64,000 nt of DNA from Cladosporium sp. IMV 00045 (GCA_001931905.2 MSJI02000792.1:1-64000); one strand, 5' to 3'; positions 50,087-62,215 are shown, counted from the first letter of the stretch. Numbers and translations are program-made. The notes: generated from the sequence alone by a model not told the origin.

Positions 50087-51952
50087 TCACGAAGCCTTGC
50101 AAAGACGTCCATCAGGCTGAGGCTCCCAGTAATCCGAGCCCACAGCCGTAAGAGCGTAGAACAAGTGATTGGGATCATACTTGTTCTTGATTTGCTCAAG
50201 CCTGTCATAATTCTCACCATAAAAGACGCGCTTCCAGTCTGGATCCTGGAAGTCACCTTCGTTCATGTACGCGTGCCCACCTCCGGGCAGGATCTGCTTC
50301 AGACGCGGCATGATGCTCTCGGTGAGACTATCCTGCGCATCCAGCATTTCCTGCCAAGGAGTTTCGAATGACCAAGAGACGGTGATTGCTGCGGCAATAT
50401 TGGCGTCGCGCCAGCCTGAGCTGACAGAGTTGTCGGGGAAGCCGCCGGTAGCCAGGGATGCGTTCAGTCCGATGCCGACTACTTGCGCGCCCATGTCATT
50501 CATATCGCGGAAGGCGGAGATGAGACCGTCGGGGTCATTGGTGGAGACGTTTCTGGGAATGAAAGCTCCTCTGTACAGAGTAACGCCCTAATGATGGTCA
50601 ATCAGCATGACTGTCTTTGCAACTCGTGTGAGATGAAGACTTACAACCGGGATGGGGGCAAACATGGCATCGTAAAATTCGACATAGCTGTCGAAGTCCT
50701 CGAAGTGACTAGTGTAGGGGGATGTTGGACTTCTCAAGCTTATTGGTGAGAGGAGAGAGAAACTCCTTCAGCTGTTCAGCGCTGACATCGGGTCCAGAGA
50801 GGGGTGCAATCATGAAGCTGTCTGATGTAAAGTAGAAGACACTGAACACGCCAGCGTCCGCAGAAGCGGGCAGAGATGATAGGAAAGTCTCAATTGCATC
50901 ATAGTAGACGCTCATGTCAAGACCCTCGCTTGTGAATGTCAGATTCGTACCAGAAGTGGGAACGTCTGGGTGGGCCTTTGCGGTCAAGCTGAGGACAACG
51001 CCATACGTGCCACCTCCACCGCCAGATAATGCCCAGTAGAGATCGGTTTTCTCATGGCGGCTAGCAATAATGGTCTCGCCGGAAGCCACGACTACTTCGT
51101 ATTCGGGGGCCTGATCAGCAGCCATGCCGTGACGAGAGCTAAGTGCCGAGTGACCGCCGCCCTGGATGTAGCCTCCAGCAAGGCCAACGGTAGGACACTC
51201 GCCTGAGACGACCTGGAGTCCTTGCTCATAAGCGGCAGCGTTGGCTTCGAACCCCTGTACACCAGCTCCGATCTTGATAGCTTTGCCAGTGTAGTACTCG
51301 TCTGACCAATCTTTGAATTTGACATCTTTAAGATTATGGGTCCACAGCGACAGTGAGCCAGGACCGGAGCTCTTGCCAGCAAAATCGTGACCAGTGTTGT
51401 GGATCACCAGGCGGATGTTGTGTTCTTCGGCGAATTGAAGGCCAGTATCAACGTCAAAAGCGCTAGTCACGTTGATGGAATATTGAGAGTAGGTACCAAT
51501 CGCGCATGAACTAGATTGAGATTGGAAGGGATCGCAGCTTTGGTTGGCGAAATAAGGTGCCATAACGAAGGCGGGATCGGCGTCGCTGTACAAGTTAATA
51601 GCTGATCCAACTGATAGAATGAAGTCACGTACTGCAACTCGGGCTCTAGCCATTGGTCCTGCAACAGCGCACACTTTTCCTCGTCGTAGCTAGGCCAGTC
51701 TGTATGAAGGCCATCTTCCGGGGCTATGGAGTCGTGACACGCGGCCGCGAGAGGCACAGTCGCGATCAATTGGCCTCCCACCCTCTCGTTCAAAGCCATC
51801 TATTGCTGAGCGGAAGGCCAGTCAGCGTCTCCGGGCATGTATCTGCAGGCATCGGTGGAATTGGTGGTCTTGTTGCCGGCAGGTGCAGAGCACACCGCAC
51901 TAGAGACAGCCAGAATCGCCAGTCCAGACATGGCGGTACAGTGAGGAGACAT
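50087..51952 (-). pseudogene. Berberine-bridge-type FAD oxidoreductase, broken by a stop and a frameshift
   Basis: Three exons are recognisable on the minus strand: 51633-51952, 50645-51585 and 50087-50587. A signal peptide begins at ATG 51950-51952. The BBE-specific N-terminus CRYMPGDADWPSAQQ runs into an in-frame TAG (51800-51802) exactly where the family has Trp, then continues MALNERVGGQLIATVPLA. The FAD-binding core is intact: RLVIHNTGHDF with the His linkage, GLAGGYIQGGGHS, and SGGGGGTYGVV. A C5 run (50717-50721) shifts the frame by one; after it TSHFEDFDSYVEFYDAMF resumes in the next frame. The final exon ends in the BBE C-terminus KNKYDPNHLFYALTAVG. The exon lengths sum to 3n+1, matching one extra base. 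It is either a young pseudogene or sequence error at the C run; the TAG is harder to explain as error. Confidence 0.85.
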
Positions 51953-53262
51953 CGTTGTGGTCACTGCAAAAACAAAGATTGTTGAGCATCCAAGCAACAG
52001 CGTCGTTGCAACAGGATCATCGAGATGTATTTGATTTTATGAAGAGGACTGTTCGCTTAGCGAGATCTCAGGGTCCATATTCAAGAGAGCATGGGCTTTC
52101 GAAAATCGTGCATGAGGCGAACGACCGAGATCCCGACGCGCATGGTAGTCGAAGAAGTAGATGCATTGTAGCGCATTGCCATAGCGGCCGCTTGCCGTCT
52201 TGAATCATGAGCAAAGAGCCCACGGCGGGCCAGTAGCGCAATACCCTTGCATTGGAAATATATTGTAATGTATATAGCCCTCGGTGAGCGCCTAGAGACT
52301 TGCGAGAGCTGTTGGGAGAAGTGATATGAAAAAGTATACGCAAATGATGTGCTAGAAAATTTGTACAGTATGTGATGTTGGCAGACCCTCAAATTGCAGG
52401 CCATCTACCATGAGAGCCGAGGATACACGCGGGATCAAGTGTATGTACAGTAGAATGTAGAACCCTGTAGGCTGCGCCAGTGTGCAAGGGCCCATGAGCG
52501 TGGCATAGCGATGCCAAGTCGCCAGGAGGATGGTGGATTGAGCGATGTCGAGGCGATGTGAAGAAGCGGAGGACCGAGATGCGGATATGAGGTCCGTCGC
52601 GCGAAGGAATACTGTAGAAAGGGGGGGACAAATCGTGCCGAGAGGGAGGAGGGTTGAATTCCGGTAGTGCTGATTGGACAGAAAGCATATACCACTTCTA
52701 CCTCCGGAGGTACCACTAAAAGCGAATCCTTTGAGGCTCCTAGACTCCGCACACGCAAGTCCTCCTGACGCTTCAAACCTACCACAAGTGATGCCGTTTG
52801 CGAAAGGCTCTGGCCGACGCTACAAGGGAGGATTGGCTAGGCCCTCAGCAGAAAGAACAGATGGTGGTGATCTTTGACGTCCGAACCACTTGTCATGCGG
52901 TAGGAGGTAGCCGCCGTCAGGACGATACGACAAGCTTAGGCTGCAAGTTCTGCATAACACTGGAGGCTACCTTCATATTAGTATTGCTCAAGCGCCTAAC
53001 TCGTGATATTCGGATTCTGGACCAGATCGAGGCGTTCACCGAGCATAATGTGCAGTCTTGCAGTGGCGAGAGAAGTAGACCCCACCTCCAATTTCGACTA
53101 GGACGATACGGTTCAATTGTTGAGCGATTATGGAAAAATCGACAGGTTGGAAGTCACTTGCGCAGTCTATCAGACAAGCGGTTTTTGCTCTGTGGCCCTC
53201 CTGCTCTCGGCACAAGTATTCCTGTCTGCTAGGAATGCGACTGACCGCATCGCCCCTAGCAA
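51953..53262. other. 1.3-kb intergenic region, no gene recognised
   Basis: A TTTTTGCAG just upstream of the oxidase ATG could end a 5' UTR intron. Otherwise there are only short frames without family resemblance, in sequence flanking two broken genes. Confidence 0.45.
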
Positions 53263-53620
53263 ACCATAGCCATTGGTGTTTGGGACCTTCTCATTATGGC
53301 GATGCCATTCCCTATACTCCGTCGCTTGAAACTTGACAACATATCCATGGTGTCCATCTCAGTCTGCTGATACTAATCCAAGGTGGCCCTTACCCTCCTT
53401 TACGGGCTCGATTTCCTCACAACCATCATTCAAGGCCTCCGCACCCAGACTATCGCACGCCTCGTACATTACACCAACTCTCAAGTCATTATCGTATGGT
53501 CCATCGTTGAGATCAATCTCGGTGTAATCATTGCCTGCATTCCGACCTTCCAGCCTTTACTCTGCAGCTTTGGTCGCAAAATCACTTCTTCGGACAACAC
53601 AAAGTCCAGCTGCTCCCGCA
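53263..53620 (+). pseudogene. PTH11-like/rhodopsin-domain receptor remnant (last three helices)
   Basis: A single frame reads TIAIGVWDLLIMAMPFPILRR (in two parts: TIAIGVWDLLIMAMP, FPILRRLKL), then VALTLLYGLDFLTTIIQGLR and WSIVEINLGVIIACIPTFQPLL. These match helices 5-7 of fungal integral membrane proteins with the rhodopsin/PTH11-type fold, notably the W-x-x-E...G-x-I-x-A-C-x-P-T signature. A stretch of about 33 nt with two stops (TGA, TAA) separates the helices and is shorter than a normal intron. Upstream there is no sequence for helices 1-4, and a TAG lies just before. I call it a 5'-truncated remnant. Confidence 0.5.
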
Positions 53621-54311
53621 AAAAGACCAATCGCCCTGCCAGCTCTTTGATAGAGCAACACAAATCGCACCATCGACAACAGGAAAAGCATTTTTGTATC
53701 CATCTGCGACGCGAGCAGCAAAAAGCTCAAAGAGGTTGTGGTTGAGCTCTGGACTGCTCATAGCGGTCAGTCGGCCGACTGTTGGGAAGGAAGAGCATGA
53801 CGGCCATTCGCGAGATAATTCTGAATATGCAGGTGAAGGGCAAACCATTACATGATTAATTCAAGTCTCCAAAGGATATCTTGAGATTCTTGGGGTTTAA
53901 GCTCTGCAAGATAATCTTGGCTCTCAAATCAGCTTCGAAATACACGGTTACATAGAGCCCGACACATGTCGTGTTAGTCGTTCCTTAGGAAGCGTCACAA
54001 GATTAAGGTCGCCCAGAAATGATTGTAACCGTGCTGACAGACTCAGATGCTCTCTGCAGACAATTGCGATACATATCACATGCTGAGGTATTATTTCACC
54101 AATCAAAACGATTGGAAGCTGGTGGCGTCTTGCACCACCACTCACTTTGGCTAATCAATGCGCAGCCAGGATGGTGGAGCCTGCATCGCCAGCGAATACT
54201 CAGCTGCCGTCAGCTTCAGCCTGATCCATAGCATTTTCTTGAAAGGCTGAGACCCATTTCTCTACCACAACTCGCACCAAACAGTGCAATGGCATATTGA
54301 AAGCAAACAAC
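53621..54311. other. Intergenic between receptor remnant and NLR
   Basis: About 690 bp with no coding signal that I recognise. It presumably holds the former NLR promoter. Confidence 0.45.
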
Positions 54312-57300
54312 ATGGATCCAGTATAGCCATAGGCGTCGCAGCAGCGGCTGTCGAGTTCTTCTCCTTTAGCGCCAAAGCAATCAGTCTATGCAAGCAGATC
54401 CATAACAACGCCGCCGGAGCCACACAAGCAAATGAAGACCTGGAAACATCAATTCGCAAGCTCAGCAACATACGAAAAGGTCTGCAGGTCACCATAGTCA
54501 GCGACCCTCATCGAGAGATAGCGAAAACGCAACAAGAATGCCTGCAAATTTCCGAAAAACTCTCCAAGCTCCTCGAGGGCATCAAGGCTTCTTCGCAGCC
54601 TCAAAAGTCGCGCTTTTGGAAAGATGTTACAGCAACATGGAGTGCAATGAGAACCAAAAGCAAGGTCGGGAAGTTGGAGGCGAAGCTGAGGACAGCCGAG
54701 CGACAGTTCATGAGCGCGTTAACAATCGACACGCGCAACGCCATCGAGAAGATCCTTCAGCAGCAGGGCAAAGACACTGACGTTCTCGAAAAGCTCCGAG
54801 AAGGGATGCAAGAAATTCGACCGGAGCTGAAGCACGCTCGAGAGGAATCGAAAGTAGCGCATGCGAAGACACATGAGGGACTTTCCACAGCCGCGAAGAG
54901 ACTTGAAGCTCTGGACGGGGTGAATAATACCTTACATCGAACCACCCACAAGGAGATCGGACAACTGGGCTCAAGTATTGAACAACGATTCGAGGATTCT
55001 CATGTTTCTTCCCTTCACCGCGAGGTCTTGGGAGGCCTAGAATTCCCTGAAATGAACACGCGGCAACAGAGTATCAAACCGCCCGCAGCAGGCACATTCG
55101 AGTGGGTATTTGATTGAACATCGCCGCATAAGGTCTATTACAACAAAGACCGCCCGCATCGCTATGAGCACGCATCGCGATATCAAAATGGCGATGTAGT
55201 CAAGCACGATCTAGCGCTTCGAGCAAAACTTCTGCAATGGCTGAAAAGTGACGAGCCGATTTTTTGGGTCAATGGAAAGGCGGGATCTGGCAAATCAAGT
55301 TTGATGTCCTTCGTTGCCAACGACAATCGCTCACTCGAAGCATTGAGACGGTGGTCAGGCGATTCCGCTGTGCACATCATCAAATTCTTCTTCTGGAGAC
55401 CCGGTTCACCCCTCCAAAGAAGTGTCCCTGGCCTACTTCGATCATTGCTCTACCAGCTGTTGAAGATGGATCCCAAAAAGATCGACGATCTCCAAGCCAA
55501 CGGGCTGCTGACGGTTCATTCGGACTGGGCTCAAACAAGATTGTTGCAAGCCTTAAGAAGAGTCCTAAGTATATCGAGCGAGATACACGTTTGCTTTTTC
55601 ATTGACGGCTTGGACGAGCACGACGGTGACTATATGGAACTTCTCGACCTGCTTCTTCAAACAAAATCAACATCAAACTTGAAGTTATGCCTTTCAAGCA
55701 GGCCCGAGCCTACTTTTGTGAAAAGGCTGCAACAATTCCCGTCAATTCGTATGCAAGATCTAAATCAACATGACATTGAGACATTGGTGAGGCAGAAAAT
55801 CCAGCCATACGAGGACCGCCATTCGGGTTTAGTACACAAGGTGACCGAACGAGCTGAAGGGATTTTTCTCTGGGCCGCTCTGGTCTGCGCATCACTCGTC
55901 GCAGGTCATGCAGCCGACGACAGCACTGAAATGCTGGAGGAACGCTTGCATGCGATACCTATCGGTCTGCGGGAGCTTTTCAATCATATGTTTTCGAAGA
56001 TTGATGAAATACACCGCAAGTCGCTAATGCTGTACTGCTATCTGTTGAAATGGGAATCGGAGCGGCTCATTCTTTTTCCAAGTATTGAGCTGATCACAGC
56101 GTCACTGCATGGCTCAACAATTGCATCCTCGGAAGATCTTCTCAACCTCTGCGAGACAGTTGAGAAACAAATCGTGGCTCAGAGTAAGGGACTCATCGAA
56201 ATTGCCAAACGGGAGCGTGGGCAATCTGTAATCGATGCCTGGTCCCTCAAGGACCAGATGGATCACAAGATACCTCTGAGCTCCACCGATTGGGCGAGAA
56301 ACCAGAGATTGCTCGATTTCGAAGACTTGAGAATACAGTGGGTGCATCGAACAGCTCATGACTGCATTTTTGGTGATAATGCCGAGAGGGTAGCAGCGTG
56401 GCTACTATCTGTTGATGAAGACGAGCTTCGGAGACAAGTCGTGTCTGGAAACTTGCGGCTTGCACGATGGGCGCCCACAACGAGGGTCGTCGAAGAGGAT
56501 TTAGACAATTCCATCAGGACGCACAGCGCCATCTTCAAACTCATAAAAGACATTGCGAGTCTCTGCAGCTCTTTTGAAAAACGATGCTACCAGGCTCTCG
56601 ATTCAATGCTTGATCTACTCTTCTCTTCAATTGACCACGGCAGCACCGAGCGTTGTAGGAAGCTACTTCTAAACCGCCAAGTCAAGCAAGACGGATCTAC
56701 CCCGATGGAACTGACGCCTCTTGTCGTGTTTTGGCTTGCGATCTGTTCTGCAACAGGCCATGGCTATTATCTCTCGCGATTTGACCGATTGGAACACCAC
56801 GCTTCGGCATCTGCAATGTGCGCTGAGATGATTATATTCCTTGCTAGTTCGTATCTTTCAGAAACACATTTGGCCATTGTCTTTCCCGCTCTCCTCGATC
56901 ACATGTCTAGAAAGCTCGCGCTCGATGGGCAAACGATTCTATCATCTGGAAAGATTACACACGACAGGCATTGCGAAATTTTGGTCTCGACCCCCGAGAG
57001 CAGCGGGACGATTCTGACATGGGAAGGGAGCGGTGGACCCATTGATGTACCCACCATCCTTGCTATTGCTGAAATCTTTGCCAAGAAGCGCGGGTTCACG
57101 GCGGCTATCCTGGCTTCAAGCTCGACACGAATGATAGACATGCTCATCACCCGCAAGACTTTGATTGGATGGCTCAGTGTCGATGATGGTACCATGCTAC
57201 CTTGTCAGTTCTTGTGGGGACCTCACGATTTTGCGAAACGGTACGCTGCTCACATTGGTCGGCATTTGCCACAATCAAATGTCTCGTCCGCTTTGCATCT

Positions 57301-57679
57301 AGTATGCTTGCGTCCCGCTACTCATCGAAGTCCCAAGACTTCTGAGCGACGAAAGCATTTCTCGCCAGCAGTCATCGCTTCAATTGAAATCAGTGATACT
57401 GCAAAAGCGCTTTTCCTGGATCGAGAAGATCGTCGTAACAGAAATTGGAGAGGTTGTCGGATTGGTACGCCAGCGCACTTCACAGCATGTCGCCAAGCCA
57501 TCATAGACGACATCTGGGCGGATGCTAGGCATGAGCTCAATGGATGGCAACAGCTTTATGCCCTCGCTTGTGTGAAGACATATTTCAGAAGGATGTGGAT
57601 ATTTGAACAAGAGGCTCCCTCTCTACATTTTTCGTCCGGACAAGAGCGTGAGAACTCTGATTTCGCGGAGATTGATTGA
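54312..57679 (+). pseudogene. STAND/NLR NACHT protein split by an in-frame TGA, start also shifted
   Basis: Fungal NLRs are ATP-driven switches in self/non-self recognition and cell-death control. The N-terminal part (to 55117) has the fungal STAND N-domain pattern AIGVAAAAVEFFSFSAKAI and a long coiled coil. TGA at 55115-55117 follows TFEWVFD, a stretch that normally precedes the NACHT domain. The same frame then continues without a further stop to 57679: FWVNGKAGSGKSSLMSF with Walker A at 55274-55297, Walker B CFFIDGLDEHDGDY at about 55587-55628, and LSSRPEP sensor sequence. At the 5' end, ATG 54312 gives MDPV, the usual start of this family, but hits a stop and is one base out of phase with the N-domain; that frame has no early ATG. 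No ankyrin/WD/TPR repeats are visible at the C-terminus. Alternative: the second ORF is expressed alone from ATG 55301 downstream of Walker A, which would be non-functional. Confidence 0.78.
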
Positions 57680-58682
57680 GCTTGGAAAACCGGCGGCGGT
57701 GAGCCCAAACTGTACATATTTCGTATGGCTGTGGAGCCATGCTGCGAAAATTCAAGTGTCTACCTACGCAACTTTGATGTCTTACGATTCGTTGAATTCA
57801 TGATGACAGCGTAAGGTATAGTACACACCCTCAAGATTGCCCCTCGCTTCAGCCTTGTAAAGCTCAACATAAATTGAGTGTTATTTAACATGAGTATAAA
57901 TGTATTGCCTTTTTATTTTATATCCTCTACTTTTTGTAGTATAAACTTCCTTCTATTACTGAGGTATTCGATTGGAAGCATAGCCTGTCGGGAGGTGGTA
58001 CTTATACGTGCAGACCGGTGGACGCTAAAGCATATCAGCCGTTGCCGATGGTCGATGCTCGACGGGCCGTTGTGGACCTGCTTTAGTCTAGCACGTGAAT
58101 CCGGGGGTTAAAGTATTGCTAGCATAGAGACCAGAGGAGGTACAGAAATGGCAGAGATGTGATTGATGTGAGGAGAAGCGAGTTTTAGACAGATCCATGA
58201 GACGAGTTCTTTGGATAGGATGGACGTACCTTGTGGATTATCACTGAAGATCGTCGAGGCTTTCGAATATGACGTTACACATGAATAATGAGCGAAGATA
58301 TTGTAGTGTAATCTACTTCTATTGCCGAGAAGATCGGCAGACACGGCTCCATCTCCCATTCGATGAACCTTCTTCTCTGCACATACCGCCTGACACGGCC
58401 TTCTTTATCTTCTCCGCACTTGCTGTCGCAACTTCCCAACTCTACGACTCCCACTTCCTTGTCTCCTAACAATTACACTGCATTCGTTCCCAGCAGTTGT
58501 AGTGCCCTCGATTCATCAGCAAATCTCTCAAACTTTCTTATCAGCTTATCGGCGCTGGACGCTTCTTTCCCCTCGCCTCGATTGACGATTCCCATACGCG
58601 ACCACTCCGATACCGATAGCGACGGGATATTACGGTGTGCTTGGCCGGGAGCATCGTAAGATTGGACCAGTACTAGGCGGAT
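57680..58682. other. 1-kb intergenic region, AT-rich at about 57,870-57,970
   Basis: It contains the NLR 3' flank, an AT-rich patch and the MFS promoter. The upstream plus-strand frames near 58,360-58,660 are not part of the transporter as I reconstruct it. No other feature is visible. Confidence 0.45.
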
Positions 58683-60584
58683 ATGGTACTTACACGAGAA
58701 GGATCCTCTCCACGAGACCCAGACAAGTTTCCGACGGCGCAGCTTTTTCTGCTAGGTTCGTCTTACGATTGCAACGTGCCTTAACATCGCATCAGTTTAC
58801 TGACACACACATTCCAGCGCTTGTACGAGTCGCCGAACCCATCGCGATAACCTCAATCTTTCCATACGCATGGAAACTGGTATTGCACTTTGAAATTGGT
58901 GATAGGAGCAATGCATCATTCTATGCGGGAATACTCATTGCGGCCTTCGCTTTGGCGGAGGCCTGCAGCAGTGTGTACGTTCAGTTGAGCAGAGATTACG
59001 TGAAATCTTGGGAGAGGTTTCCAATCTCGGGATCAAATGGCTGACCTGGATTGCAGGTTCTGGGGTGCGCTCTCGGATAAGCTAGGAAGAAAACCGGTCG
59101 TTCTAATGGGATGCTGCGGAACTATTGTTTCTCTTTTATCGGTCGGTTTGAGCACAAACTTCTGGATTGCACTGATTGGCAGAGCACTTGGTGGAGCGCT
59201 CAATGGCAACATGGGCGTCATCCAAACAATGGTGGGCGAGATGATCACCAATCCGGAGCATGAACGTAAGCATACATGTAGGCGCATCCTTGCCATGAAT
59301 TTCCTCGTTGACAGTTCAATAGCCAAAGCATACGCCGTCATGCCATTTGTATGGTCTGTGGGAACGATCGTCGGCCCTTCTATTGGCGGACTCTTCTCTG
59401 AGCCAGTTAAGAATTTCCCGCGATACTTCTCCGCGCATGGTGTGTTCGATCGGTTTCCTTACCTTCTACCCAATCTGATCTGCTCTGCCTTGATGGTGCT
59501 CTCCATCATTGCAGCCTGGATCTTCATGGACGAGACGCACCCCGACAAGCAGCCACCCAGCCAAACGAACGAACCGCATAGACAAAGCATGTCCACCGGC
59601 AGACCTCTATTCCCGGCTCAACCTACCTCCACCGGCGCTGGCGCAAACATTGAGCATGAGAGCTATGGCACTTTCAATCACATTGAGGAATCAGCAGTTG
59701 AGGAAGACTGGAATGTCAAAGCCGACGGAACAAGCAGACCGCCTAGTACGAGCGAGAAGACTTTCACCAAGCGCGTGATTCTGCTCACGGTGGCTTTGGG
59801 TATCTTCACGTACCACAGCATGACTTACGATCACCTTTTGCCGATCTTTTTCCAGGATGAGCGCGTCCCACCTTATGGAACCCATATGCTGGATGATAGC
59901 TTCACGCCGGGTTCGCTCGCTGGTGGCCTTGGACTCAGCACAAAGGATGTCGGCGTTGTCATGACGGTACAAGGCCTCATCGCGCTCTTCATACAAGCGG
60001 TGGTCTTTCCTTTGATGGCAAGCTACCTCGGCATCTGGCGCACCTTCGTCGTTGTTACGCTCGCCCACCCAATCGCCTATTTCATCGTCCCTTGGCTTGT
60101 CTACCTGCCGCAAAATCTGCTCTACCCCGGAATTTACGCTTGTCTCACCGTCCGCAACCTCACCTCGATCGTGGCTTATCCGATTCTGCTCATCTTGATC
60201 AAGGAGGCCTCTCCTGCACCCAACTGCCTCGGCAAAATCAACGGTCTGGCCGCTTCCACTGGCGCCGCCTGCCGCACGATGGCTGCACCGATTGCAGGCT
60301 TCTTGTACGGCGTCGGCATTCAGGTCGACTTCACTGCTCTTGCTTGGTGGGCTAGCACCGTGGTCGCTCTCGTTGGCGCGGTGCAGGCTTTCTTCATCGT
60401 CCAGCGAAAGACCGGTCCTCAGCATGAAGTCCACGTTGCTGCTCCTTTCCATTTCATGGAGAATGAGCATCAAGAGCGCCGCCACCGCCATTCGGTCGTG
60501 CATATTCACATTGGAGAGGAAGAGGGGAATGCTGGCGCGGATGAAAGAACGCCTCTGAGGCCTACGCGTTCTGCGCTTCATTGA
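58683..60584 (+). CDS. MFS transporter, DHA1-like (YCR023C/ZIFL type)
   Basis: Exons 58683-58755, 58818-58974, 59057-59265 and 59323-60584 join in phase to 566 residues. The start (ATG 58683) was chosen because its frame alone splices into FPTAQLFLLALVRVAEPIAI, the conserved beginning of TM1 in this family. TM2 leads into motif A in FWGALSDKLGRKPVVL. PFVWSVGTIVGPSIGGLF is motif C-like at TM5. A long cytoplasmic loop (roughly 255-315, Ser/Thr/Glu-rich) splits the two six-helix halves, and TM11 includes NGLAASTGAACRTMAAPIAG. The C-terminus is His/Glu-rich (ENEHQERRHRHS). Relatives export drugs, metals or metabolites; the substrate is unknown. It stands next to broken NLR and oxidase genes but itself looks intact. 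Confidence 0.85.
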
Positions 60585-61477
60585 GATGGTTTGGAGCAGA
60601 GTTCGGTGCGGTTTTCAGGTGCGTACAAATTGTCGTGTTAATTGCTTTCAGGGCTCGCGATGCTCTTGCTTTGGTCTATCTTTGATTCTTTCTGGCCATT
60701 CAAGCGTAGCGCTCGCTTCGATTTCTTATTTGGCGTTTGCGGGTACACGGAACACAGTACAAGGCAGACAGAATGGATACCCTTCTTTGGCGTTCACGGT
60801 GGGTATATATGGTCCGGCTTATACATTCGTAAAGAAAATAGAGACTGTATCACGTTAATGCTTTGCAGCACCTTGGTTCTCCCGCAGATTCGTGTGGTAT
60901 GATAGGGCAAGATGTAGCAGTTGGGCAGTAAGTAAGGTCTCAAGACAGACATGGCGACAGTGTTGCTTACGATACGTGCCTTGGTCTGGCCAGGTCATAT
61001 CGCCATCAACGTCGAGCATCGATGCGTTTGCAAGGTGTTACCCAAGGCATTATGACCTCCTCTCCCGTTTTCTGCAGATATTCGTCGACTTTGACGCGCT
61101 CATCGACAACGACGCGCCTCAATGCCAATTTCCGAGTCGCCGCCGCAACCTCTATTCACATGCATTCGCCACCCTTGCTATTGTGACTCCGCCCAATCGC
61201 TTGATGCACACCAGCGAAATCCCACACCACTCGCTCCACGACCTCTTCCCTTCCATATAAGCAGCAGACCAGACCCTCCAGCCGCTCTATCGCTATATAT
61301 CAACAGCGTCTACTATCCTACAAGGACCAACAACATCAAGACGACGACGTCTGCTGCACACTGCCTTCACAGCTCCAAGAACAACCCCCCAACAACTCTC
61401 GCTCCTTCTCGTAAGTATCTCCTATCTGCTGAATCAAAACGTAGCAACTAACAATCACAGCAGCCACCAGCGCAACA
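60585..61477. promoter_or_regulatory. F-box gene promoter and leader with a 5' UTR intron
   Basis: A TATATA stretch lies at about 61291. A clean intron, GTAAGT (61412) to AACTAACAATCACAG (61460), 49 nt, sits in the leader 17 bp before the ATG at 61478. The first 300 bp are MFS 3' flank. Confidence 0.6.
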
Positions 61478-62158
61478 ATGGCGACCTCCGCAATCCACCG
61501 CGCCCTCAACACCACCGAGCTCCTCGAGATCATCCTCCTCGAAGACGCCATCGATCTGCACCAGTTGTTCGCCTGCCAGCGCGTCAACAAGAAGTTCGGC
61601 GCCGTTATGGAAGGCTCCGAGAAGCTGCGCATAAAATTGTGCCTGCAGCACAGCGACAAGAACCTCGCCCCACAAGAGGGCAGGGAGGAGGAGTGGCTGA
61701 AGGACGGCAAGACCGTCCGCGACTTCCTCAACCCGCTGCTCGGGCACGCCAAGCGAATTGTTGTGTACACCTGGACGGCGCGCGGTGCCGAGGAGGAGTA
61801 TTTCTTCGACACGGAGGACAGGAGAAGCGCTGTCCCCGTGGTCATAGAGCCCAAGATCGCCCCAGAGCTGGCATTGTTCAACGATGTTTTGTTAGAGTTT
61901 TGGAGGAAGGATGGCCGCCTGCGCGTCGCGCTCAGAGTCAGCGACGTGGCGAGGATGAAGTTCAGATCTCGCCCAGGAGGGTCGTGGCGTAAGATAATGC
62001 TGACCAGTACGCCCGCCGTCGCCGCAGCAGAGGGCTCGGAGGCCCATCAGAGGGCGAAGGTCACTCTCGGGCAGTTCGCGGATATGCTGGTGGAGAGGTC
62101 GGCGCCCGGCGAGGCACCTTTCCACCACCGCGAGCGCGTGGAAGACATTTGGCAGTAG
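61478..62158 (+). CDS. F-box-like protein of a lineage-expanded fungal family
   Basis: A single coding exon of 226 residues. Residues 8-50 (ALNTTELLEIILLEDAIDLH, then LFACQRVNKKFGAVMEGS) have the Leu/Ile spacing of an F-box: helix, 'LL' pair, then Q-R-V-N-K-x-F. This pattern occurs in large families of small fungal F-box proteins that would dock to Skp1 in SCF ubiquitin ligases. The rest is alpha/beta-like sequence without leucine-rich or WD repeats, so the substrate side is unknown. The canonical Leu-Pro start of the F-box is replaced by Asn-Thr-Thr-Glu, common in this family. The 88-bp minisatellite begins about 60 bp after the stop. Confidence 0.72.
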   Translation: MATSAIHRALNTTELLEIILLEDAIDLHQLFACQRVNKKFGAVMEGSEKLRIKLCLQHSDKNLAPQEGREEEWLKDGKTVRDFLNPLLGHAKRIVVYTWTARGAEEEYFFDTEDRRSAVPVVIEPKIAPELALFNDVLLEFWRKDGRLRVALRVSDVARMKFRSRPGGSWRKIMLTSTPAVAAAEGSEAHQRAKVTLGQFADMLVERSAPGEAPFHHRERVEDIWQ

Positions 62159-62215
62159 ATAGAGGGCGGGCAGACGATACATGACAAGACAAGACAATTA
62201 CCAGATGCACCATTT

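Noticed and set aside
51780..51810. An intron that would remove the TAG of the BBE-type gene.
   Set aside because: Conserved family sequence lies immediately on both sides in one frame, leaving no room for a GT-AG intron.
59691..60581. 296-codon antisense frame opposite the MFS transporter.
   Set aside because: The sense strand encodes conserved transporter motifs; the antisense peptide has no domain, no signal and odd composition.
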